Assembly: GCA_017621885.1 (NCBI GenBank)
Contig: JAGASD010000033.1
Location: 1-64,000 of the forward strand
Direction of reading: 5' to 3'
Length of the DNA stretch: 64,000 nt
Source of the DNA: Clostridia bacterium
GTDB taxonomy: Bacteria; Bacillota; Clostridia; Oscillospirales; Acutalibacteraceae
Notes under the pieces: generated by a model
The model's input: the letters and a program-made list of their open reading frames with translations, nothing else
Databases searched by the model: none
What the model was told of the DNA's origin: nothing
Shown here: positions 8,869 to 15,493 of the stretch, in pieces
Numbering within the stretch: position 1 is the stretch's first letter
Layout of the letters: the number at the start of each line of letters is the position of its first letter
Program-made: the position numbers and the translations under genes

Positions 8869-10299
8869 ATGAAATATATTGACAAAAAAGAAAAAATCAA
8901 TTTTTACGCAGGTCTTACGGGACAAAACATTGTTTATTCCTTTATAGGTGCAGGCTTTTTCACCTATTTCATGACCGATATTGCAATGTTCCCTGCTGCA
9001 ATTGTTTCGGCACTTCTCATTATCATGAAGGTTTGGGACGGTATAAATGACCCTCTTATAGGCTCAATTATTGACAAGCACACCTTCAAAAACGGAGAAA
9101 AGCTTCGTCCGCTTCTCCGCTACACTCCCCTGCCCGTTGGTATTTTTACGGTGCTTATTTTTCTCGTTTTTTCAACAGAAGAAGATTTGCTGTGGTTACG
9201 CGTTGCTTATTTTATAATTATGTACATCGGCTGGGATATTTCCTACACAATGCAGGACGTTGCAATGTGGGGAATTACCGCATCCGTTTCGCCCGACGGT
9301 AACGAGCGCGACACTTTTGTTAAATGGGCGCGTACAATCGGCTCGTGTGTTTACGGTGTATTCAGCGCACTCATTCCAATGGCAATTGAAATGGTAGCTA
9401 ACGCTACAAAGAGCAAAATGGCTGTTGTTACACTTGTTTTTGCCGTAATACTCGGTATGGGTGGCGCAATGCTCAGCGCAAGAGCCGCCAAGGCTAAGGA
9501 ACGTGTTCTTGTAAAGCCCGAAACACAGCAAAAATCAATTATTGAAAGCTTTTCACTGCTTTTCCAAAACAAAATGCTTATGCTTGTTACCCTTTCAAAT
9601 CTTTTCGGTGCGTTAGGCTTCGGCGGCCAGCTTACTGTTTATTTCTTCAAATACAAAGTACCCGCAGATTTCCTCGGTGCAGACAGCATTATCGGCGCAT
9701 TGGGACTTACCACCATTTACGGTGCAATTACATACGGACCGCAGTTTATAGGTATGCTTTTTGCCGACAAGCTCAAAAAGATATTCAAGGGCTACGTTAA
9801 CGCACTTATCTTTATGCAGGCTCTTAATATTGTTACAAGGGTAATCGCTTTTGCCATAGGCTTTGAGGGTGCAAACCTCTGGATTGGTATGGCTCTTATG
9901 GCGATAGGCTGTATTCCCATGGGTGCGGCAAGTATTGCTCAGACTTCAATTTTCTGCGACAGTATTGATTATATGGAATGGAAAACAGGCAAGCGTATGG
10001 AGGGTGTTACATTCTCGATGCAGACCTTCTTCACAAAGGTTTCAAGCGGCATCACCGCAGGTCTTGCAACCCTTGCACTTTCAATTCTGGATTATGTGGC
10101 GGTTGACGACGCCGCCACCACATTCATCGGCACACAGTCAGCCGCTTTTGACACATGGATCTGGCCCTTATTTATGCTCACCCCCGCAATTGCCAGTCTT
10201 CTTTACATCATTCCCCTGCTCTTCATAAAATACTCCCCCGAAAAAAGAGCACAGGTTGAAAAAGAGCTTGCGGAAAGAAGAGCACAAGTTAATGCGTAA
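8869..10299 (+). CDS. GPH-family (glycoside-pentoside-hexuronide) cation symporter
   Basis: This 476-residue polytopic membrane protein has about 12 hydrophobic segments. GPH/MelB features include the early NIVYSFIGAGFFTYFMTDI helix, KVWDGINDPLIGSIIDKHTF (the conserved Asp-containing loop, ~55-74), and DSIDYMEWKTGKRMEGVTFSMQTF in the later loop. Family members import sugars or glycosides with Na+ or H+. GCGGGATATT precedes the ATG. Given its GH38 and oxidoreductase neighbours, a mannose-containing glycoside is the likely cargo, though this is inference. Confidence 0.9.
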   Translation: MKYIDKKEKINFYAGLTGQNIVYSFIGAGFFTYFMTDIAMFPAAIVSALLIIMKVWDGINDPLIGSIIDKHTFKNGEKLRPLLRYTPLPVGIFTVLIFLVFSTEEDLLWLRVAYFIIMYIGWDISYTMQDVAMWGITASVSPDGNERDTFVKWARTIGSCVYGVFSALIPMAIEMVANATKSKMAVVTLVFAVILGMGGAMLSARAAKAKERVLVKPETQQKSIIESFSLLFQNKMLMLVTLSNLFGALGFGGQLTVYFFKYKVPADFLGADSIIGALGLTTIYGAITYGPQFIGMLFADKLKKIFKGYVNALIFMQALNIVTRVIAFAIGFEGANLWIGMALMAIGCIPMGAASIAQTSIFCDSIDYMEWKTGKRMEGVTFSMQTFFTKVSSGITAGLATLALSILDYVAVDDAATTFIGTQSAAFDTWIWPLFMLTPAIASLLYIIPLLFIKYSPEKRAQVEKELAERRAQVNA

Positions 10300-10400
10300 T
10301 TCGTAATGCTTAATGCGTAATTATCGGAACGCTTCGCGTTGATTATAATGCCGACCGCAGGTCCCGAACTTTTTCACTATTCACTATTACTTCATTAACT

Positions 10401-10431
10401 AAAAAAACGTCTGCAAACGCAGACGCTTTTT
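10401..10431. terminator. Bidirectional terminator between convergent genes
   Basis: CGTCTGC (10408-10414), a 4-base loop and GCAGACG (10419-10425) are flanked by A7 on the left and a T-run on the right. It can end transcription from both the symporter at 8869 (plus) and the gene ending at 10431 (minus). The gap before it (10,300-10,400) carries the low-complexity repeat motif ATGCCGACCGCAGGTCCCGAA, which also occurs inverted near 21,284-21,304. Confidence 0.85.
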
Positions 10432-10919
10432 TATATATCCATTTTCATTTTACTGAACTTCTGTCCCCAGGCATTTGCCCAGCTTTCGCAATAAACCTTG
10501 TAATAAGAAATATTATTTTTCTTTCTGTATTTTTCAAAGCAGTTGCACCATATCATTGACGGAATAGCGATTACAATATAATAAAGCGGTCCTAAAAGTA
10601 AGCATTGCCAGGTGTGACCGTATTCGTGAATACGGGTGTTATATGTCCACCTTTTACTCTTATGCTGGTCCTTCATAAATATAAATAAGCCTAAAGACAA
10701 ACCACCTGCATTCCAAGGAAGATAAACAATGTAGGAATATCCGAAGCGTTGATATCTTCTGCCTTTTATCTTCGTGCAGACTAAAAAGGCTATTCCTCCC
10801 ACTATATTTACGGGCAATCCCCAGGTCCACTGCACAAGATAAAAAAGGAAATCCTTAACCGAGGTTTTAAAGCTTTTTTGCGGTTTATCAGGATATTTTT
10901 TTGTAATATCAATTGTCAT
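10431..10919 (-). CDS. Membrane protein of unknown function with an HEYGH motif
   Basis: About 162 residues. I chose the ATG at 10919, with AAGGAG 10 bases upstream; the frame also opens two codons earlier at a TTG. It overlaps the end of the upstream symporter gene by 11 bases, which suggests translational coupling. Hydrophobic segments flank a soluble stretch holding RIHEYGHTWQ (about residues 97-106), a match to the HExxH zinc-protease pattern, followed by LLLGPLYYIVIAIPSMIW and a conserved-looking ESWANAWG tail. It could be a small membrane metallopeptidase, but no third ligand or family name is certain. Pairing with a sugar symporter gives no clear role. Confidence 0.7.
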   Translation of the reverse strand: MTIDITKKYPDKPQKSFKTSVKDFLFYLVQWTWGLPVNIVGGIAFLVCTKIKGRRYQRFGYSYIVYLPWNAGGLSLGLFIFMKDQHKSKRWTYNTRIHEYGHTWQCLLLGPLYYIVIAIPSMIWCNCFEKYRKKNNISYYKVYCESWANAWGQKFSKMKMDI

Positions 10920-12573
10920 TTTCAATCAGCTCCTTTTTCTCCTGCTCTTTTTCAAGAAGAATTATATATTTACCGTTTTCATCCGTATCAAGAGTATGAA
11001 TTTCATCCACAGTGTCCTGACCGAGCCAGGTGTTTTCTAATTTCTGACCCGAAATCATTTCACAGCGCTTTTTCTGTTCTTCAGTAAGCGTAACTGTACC
11101 GTATTTGTGCTTTGTTGCAACTGCGGCACGAATCATTGTGTGATCGTCTTTTGTCATTTTAAACTTTTTAAGGAGCAACAGAGCTACAATTGAGGCAACA
11201 ATGGGTATAACCGCAACACAGATACGCACACCTATAACTGCGCTGTCGGTCTGTGTATAAAGAAGACCCGTTGTTTTTTCGTAGTTTGAAACAGTATCAC
11301 CTGTAACAAGACCGAAGCCCTGAAGGGTAAAGCCGACAAGAGCCGCCATGACACCGCTTATGCTCTTTTTAATAAGGGTGCTGAACGTAGATATAACACC
11401 TTCGCGTCGTCTGCCGGTTATAAGCTCGTCAACATCCGTAAGGTCGGGAAAAATATTTGTTGAAACAAAGCCCAGACCAGACATACCGAAGGGATAAAGA
11501 ATCATACTGAGCATCATAAGCGCAGACCAGATAAACGCACCGCCCGAGTTTCCCGATTGCATTATGAGTCCTATTGCAAGGCCTGCCACCATAAGCGGTG
11601 TAACAATATTACCGCACTTTTTCTTACCATATTTCATTGTGAGCGCGTAGTTAAGGGGAAACGCCCCTGCCTCCGCAACACCTGCAACGGCATTGAATAT
11701 TGCATATTTACTGTACTGATTTGCAAGATACTTAATGTAATAAACCTTTGAGTTATTGTAAAAGCCTGTTGAAAACTGATACGCAAGGCTCATAAAGAAA
11801 TACTGACGAAACGACTTATTTTTAAAAACAAGAACGTATTCTCTGAAAAAGTATTTTATATCAAACGGCTCAACCTTATTATTTAAAGAGCTTGGTTCAC
11901 GGGTTTTGCTGTAGGTAAGGAAAACAGACAGCCCGAAGAAGACGGAAAGTGCTATACCAAACACAAGAAAAGGTGTTTTTGATGCAGACGTAAGGTTATC
12001 ACCCGAACCGAAAATTTCAAGAATAACCACAACGATTATGAAAGAGGGCACCATACCTGCCGAATTGAAAAGGTAACCCACAGAGTTATACTGTGTTCTT
12101 AAATTGTATTCGGGAGCAAGCTCGGGAAGCATTGCGGTATGGGGCACACCGATAATTGTATATGCAGTTTTATAAAGCATATAAACAATAACAAAATACG
12201 CCATTGCCTTCCCCGGATTTTCTGCTCCGTTAAGACCGAAGGAGTTCCACAAAAGGGTATAAGACAGCACCATAAGCGGAATACCCCAAAGAAGATACCG
12301 TCTGTGCTTACCTGTCTTTGAACGGGTGCGGTCGGTAATTATACCCATAAACGGGTCAGTAACCGCATCCCAGACGGTTGCTATCATAACAATAACACCC
12401 GCCTGATTCAAAGAAAGGTTAACAACGTCCGTCAGGAACACAGTAAAGTACATACTGATAATGTACCCTGCGCCACCCATATACATATTGGCATAGCTAT
12501 AGTTTATCATAGGCAAAACAGAGGTTTTAAAATCCCCCTCAACGCCTATGGCTTTTTTTATTTTTTCACCCAT
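10909..12573 (-). CDS. GPH-family sugar:cation symporter (second copy)
   Basis: This ~554-residue polytopic membrane protein is translated from the ATG at 12573 with AGGTGA just upstream; an in-frame GTG three codons earlier lacks spacing. GPH-type sequence includes IATVWDAVTDPFMGIITDRTRSKTGKHRR in the first cytoplasmic loop and TDVDELITGRRREGVISTFS later. It carries a ~90-residue hydrophilic C-terminal tail (after LLLLKKFKMTKDDHTM), which ends near the overlap with the HEYGH gene. Likely imports a glycoside; substrate unknown. It is ~80 residues longer than the copy at 8869, mainly because of the tail. Confidence 0.88.
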   Translation of the reverse strand: MGEKIKKAIGVEGDFKTSVLPMINYSYANMYMGGAGYIISMYFTVFLTDVVNLSLNQAGVIVMIATVWDAVTDPFMGIITDRTRSKTGKHRRYLLWGIPLMVLSYTLLWNSFGLNGAENPGKAMAYFVIVYMLYKTAYTIIGVPHTAMLPELAPEYNLRTQYNSVGYLFNSAGMVPSFIIVVVILEIFGSGDNLTSASKTPFLVFGIALSVFFGLSVFLTYSKTREPSSLNNKVEPFDIKYFFREYVLVFKNKSFRQYFFMSLAYQFSTGFYNNSKVYYIKYLANQYSKYAIFNAVAGVAEAGAFPLNYALTMKYGKKKCGNIVTPLMVAGLAIGLIMQSGNSGGAFIWSALMMLSMILYPFGMSGLGFVSTNIFPDLTDVDELITGRRREGVISTFSTLIKKSISGVMAALVGFTLQGFGLVTGDTVSNYEKTTGLLYTQTDSAVIGVRICVAVIPIVASIVALLLLKKFKMTKDDHTMIRAAVATKHKYGTVTLTEEQKKRCEMISGQKLENTWLGQDTVDEIHTLDTDENGKYIILLEKEQEKKELIENDN

Positions 12574-12670
12574 AAAAATCACCTGCCGTCAGATTTATTT
12601 TACCATACAACATTTTCCCCGTCAATCGGATGAAAGGATACATTGATAGTAAGTAAAGTTGCGGTTCATT

Positions 12671-13058
12671 CTACCTCTCTGGTTTAAGAGAGGGGGACCA
12701 TTGCGCAATCAACTGTTGTTTGGATAAACTGAATTCCGGGCGGTTATTAAATATTAAAATAAAGTTGGGGCGAATGGTGGAGAGTTCCCGATGCGTCAGC
12801 ATCGTGGAAGCAACGCTTCCATTGGCGTAAACGTTTTGTATTTAATGTTTTGTTCTTTACAAATCGTTCTTTGTATAATTTATCAATGAAACAGCTCTGT
12901 TACAATTGAATCTTACGATTCAACAACGCTCAGGCGTTGGGAACTCTCCACCGCTCCGTCAGACTGTATTTTTCAATATAATTTCAGGCTCGCTTGGTAC
13001 AAATTGCAAGAGGGGAATCTTTGTGTGGCGGTCCCCCTCTCTTAAACCAGAGAGGTAG
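12671..13058. repeat. Nested palindromic intergenic repeat, copy 1
   Basis: Perfect 29-bp terminal inverted repeats lie at 12671-12699 and 13030-13058. Inside them is a perfect 14-bp inverted pair (12776-12789 with 12939-12952) and several short hairpins (CGATGC/GCATCG, GGAAGC/GCTTCC, CAACGC/GCGTTG). The whole ~390-base unit could fold into one branched structure. Related sequence with the same core (GGGGGACCATT ... TTGGGGCGAATGGTGG) recurs near 21,324-21,551 and 29,005-29,160. No transposase is present, so it resembles a MITE-like or REP-like element. Open frames across it (12,984-13,212) are repeat artefacts. Confidence 0.8.
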
Positions 13059-13349
13059 ACCTTCAATAAGTATTTTTTCGCTTGAAAGATTACTGTTTAG
13101 GAAAATTATGTCGAGTCCTCTTGCGGTGCCCAAAATTGTTTGCTCGTTCTTCACTTCGCACAATTTTGACCGCTGCGCCAACTCACACTCCCTGTATTGC
13201 CCACAGGGATGAAAAGCTTCGCGTACTATAGTTTATTTCTCTTCACAAATAAAGCTTAGCGGTATTTTCCTCAAAGAAACTACCGCTAAGCTCGTTGGAT
13301 TTAACTGATTAAATTGTTGGAAAACATTGACTATAGGATTTAAGATGTT
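13059..13349. other. Intergenic stretch without a gene
   Basis: No credible gene is seen. It holds low-complexity repeat-like sequence (AAAATTGT ... ACAATTTT) and one strong hairpin: a 12-bp perfect stem, 13253-13264 with 13281-13292, 16-base loop. That hairpin may end minus-strand transcription from the small gene at 13350, although no clear U-run follows it. Confidence 0.5.
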
Positions 13350-13511
13350 TTATCTCAAGACACAGAACCAACCCGTGATTGTCACTGTAACAGTTGAAAG
13401 TTGCTGTAGTTTCAGACTTTGTTTTTCATTAAAGCTTCTTGTCAACAAAACCGCAACGAAAAAAGAAGCAATAATTGAAATAACAAGAATTATGCTATGT
13501 ATTCTTTTCAT
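13350..13511 (-). CDS. Small single-span membrane protein, unknown
   Basis: The 53-residue frame begins MKRIHSIILVISIIASFFVA, one N-terminal transmembrane segment or signal anchor, and ends TVTITGWFCVLR. AAGG lies about 9 bases before the ATG, and the start is 11 bases past the stop of the membrane-protein frame at 13523, so the two would be co-transcribed. No family is recognised. The small size makes it uncertain that this is a real gene. Confidence 0.4.
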   Translation of the reverse strand: MKRIHSIILVISIIASFFVAVLLTRSFNEKQSLKLQQLSTVTVTITGWFCVLR

Positions 13512-13522
13512 AATTCAATACC

Positions 13523-14126
13523 TTAAATAATGTCATTTTCATCAATCTGCTTTTCTTTTTTCTCTTCCTCCAACGCAACCCATTTTGCTTTTAGTTTAAA
13601 GGCGTAAAAACTTGCAAAAATCAAAATGAATACACCTAAAGCAAACACAAACAACAGTTCCCTGTTTTGCTAATCTTCTGCCCAAAATCACACCTGATGC
13701 TCCACCTGCTGCACCGGCTACACCTGCATAACCCATTTTGTGCTTTTGCCTTTCATAATACTTAACCGTAAGAACTTTCCTTTCAATAAGAACAATCGCA
13801 ACTATTAAAACTAAACATACCGCAAGAATTATTGCGCATTTCAATAACGTATCTCCTAAGCATAAAGCCATAAAAACCGAAAGAGCAATTGAATTGAGCA
13901 CTCCGAAAATTGCAAGATATTCCATTACCACTGATTCTTTAACGTAACCACGCGGAACTTTTACAAAGTACAGTATAAGGTTTACGACAAAAAGCGCACC
14001 CCAGAAAACAAAAGAATATATACGGGAACTTGCTATCATCAATCCGACTACGCAACATAAAACCAACAATCTGAAAAAAAGCGATACTGTTTTCTTATCT
14101 ACTCTGCTACTATATTGATTTCTCAT
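13523..14126 (-). pseudogene. Multi-span membrane protein, apparently frameshifted
   Basis: The frame starts at 14126 (MRNQYSSRVDKKT, GAGGG 10 bases upstream). It has four hydrophobic segments and reaches GVILGRRLAKQ near 13665, after which it reads 20-odd unlikely residues rich in Cys and Phe. A neighbouring frame then continues plausibly as ELLFVFALGVFILIFASFYA with a charged tail ending QIDENDII at 13523. Removing one base around 13659-13670 (a CCC or TTTT run) would join them into a ~200-residue five-span protein. This is either a real frameshift mutation or a sequencing error. No family is recognised. Confidence 0.6.
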
Positions 14127-14481
14127 TTCGTATTCACCCTCTGTTAAAACATATATAATCAACGCGTCAGCGTTCCAAAATTCCTATTTTCTAATCTCTG
14201 ATTCCTAACTGAATTTTACACCACAAACCTACGTCCGTCAACAAAAATACAGTTGTTTTAAAGTTTCTCTCTAATAATAAATGACTGATTTTCTAAAAGG
14301 TTACATAAAAATCTTCACCCTATCCCCATCTTTGTAACAATGCACAAAAACGCATCTTTGTTTTTGTTTGATTTCAACGGCATTTTTCTCTTTCGGATTT
14401 TTATTTTTAAAATCAATTTACTTACCAATTTCTTTGTGATATTATATGTGTAATTATGTAAATCGGAAAGGATTTTCTAAT
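14127..14481. other. Intergenic region upstream of the HAD phosphatase
   Basis: AT-rich and without a credible gene. It should contain the promoter for the plus-strand HAD-GH38 pair (a TATTAT-like -10 lies near 14440). A GCGTCAGCGTTCC remnant of the dispersed repeats lies at its left end. Confidence 0.4.
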
Positions 14482-15477
14482 ATGTTACTTGACAAAACTC
14501 TTTATATCCCCGACCTTGGTGAGGTTGGTGTTGACAGCGGTTTTCACCTTCTCCCCGCAACCGAGGACGGAAAATTTGTTGCAGGAAAAAACGGTGTTGA
14601 ATTCGTTGTTGCAACGGGCGATCAGAAGGTTGAGTTTGTATCCTTCGGCACACATACTCTTGCTTGCGTTAAGTCTGCCATTGCATACCCTGTTTATTAC
14701 CCCGTTTATCCCGTAAAAACAGAGTATCCTCTCAACGCAGTTCTTATGGACCTTGACGGTACAACTGTTCGCAGCGAAGAATTCTGGATCCGGATTATTG
14801 AAATGACAACGGCAAGTATGCTCGGTAACCCAAATTTCCAGCTTGAAGAAGCAGACATCCCATTTGTTTCGGGACACTCTGTTTCAGAGCATCTTCAGTA
14901 TTGTATTGACAAATACTGCCCCGGTGAATCTCTTGAAAAAGCTCGTAATTTCTACTTTGAGCACACTCACAGAGAAATGGAAGAAATCATGGCAGGCAGA
15001 GGCAAAGACGGTGCCTTCACCCCCACAGAGGGCGTTAAGGATTTCCTTTATGAATTAAAGGATATGGGCATCAAAATCGGTCTTGTTACCTCAGGTCTTT
15101 ATGAAAAAGCCTGGCCCGAAATTCTTTCAGCATTCAAAACACTCGGTATGGGTGACCCCAAGGATTTCTACGATGCAATTATTTCAGCCGGCTTCCCCTT
15201 GAGAAAAGGCAGTGTAGGTACTCTCGGTGAGCTTTCACCCAAGCCCCATCCCTGGCTTTACAGCGAAACCTCAATAGTAGGTCTCGGCGAAGCCTTTGCC
15301 GACAGAAACCGCGTTGTAGGTATTGAGGACAGCGGTGCAGGTGCTTGCTCCGTAAGACTTGCAGGCTACACCACAATCGGTATTGCAGGCGGTAATATTG
15401 AATCAAGCGGCACAAAAGCCGTTTGCTCACACTTCTGTCAGAACTTTGAAGAAATTATGAAGATTATAAAAGGCTAA
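14482..15477 (+). CDS. HAD-superfamily phosphatase (beta-phosphoglucomutase-like) with an extra N-terminal domain
   Basis: I chose the ATG at 14482 (331 residues) because GGAAAGGA lies just upstream; a longer frame opens at 14446. Residues ~88-331 form a HAD subclass I phosphatase: motif I MDLDGTTVRS, a helical cap, motif II LVTSG, motif III lysine in SPKPHPW, motif IV GIEDSGAGACS. Such enzymes dephosphorylate sugar phosphates or isomerise them. The first ~87 residues (IPDLGEVGVDSGFHLLPATE...) are not part of the HAD fold and look like a small beta domain. It is 16 bases upstream of the second GH38, so the two are probably co-transcribed in mannoside breakdown. Confidence 0.85.
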   Translation: MLLDKTLYIPDLGEVGVDSGFHLLPATEDGKFVAGKNGVEFVVATGDQKVEFVSFGTHTLACVKSAIAYPVYYPVYPVKTEYPLNAVLMDLDGTTVRSEEFWIRIIEMTTASMLGNPNFQLEEADIPFVSGHSVSEHLQYCIDKYCPGESLEKARNFYFEHTHREMEEIMAGRGKDGAFTPTEGVKDFLYELKDMGIKIGLVTSGLYEKAWPEILSAFKTLGMGDPKDFYDAIISAGFPLRKGSVGTLGELSPKPHPWLYSETSIVGLGEAFADRNRVVGIEDSGAGACSVRLAGYTTIGIAGGNIESSGTKAVCSHFCQNFEEIMKIIKG

Positions 15478-15493
15478 GGAGGTAAAATGAGCT

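Noticed and set aside
12984-13212. Two overlapping open frames of 65 and 72 codons
   Set aside because: They lie on the inverted arm of the palindromic repeat and in low-complexity sequence, with no ribosome site or protein-like composition.
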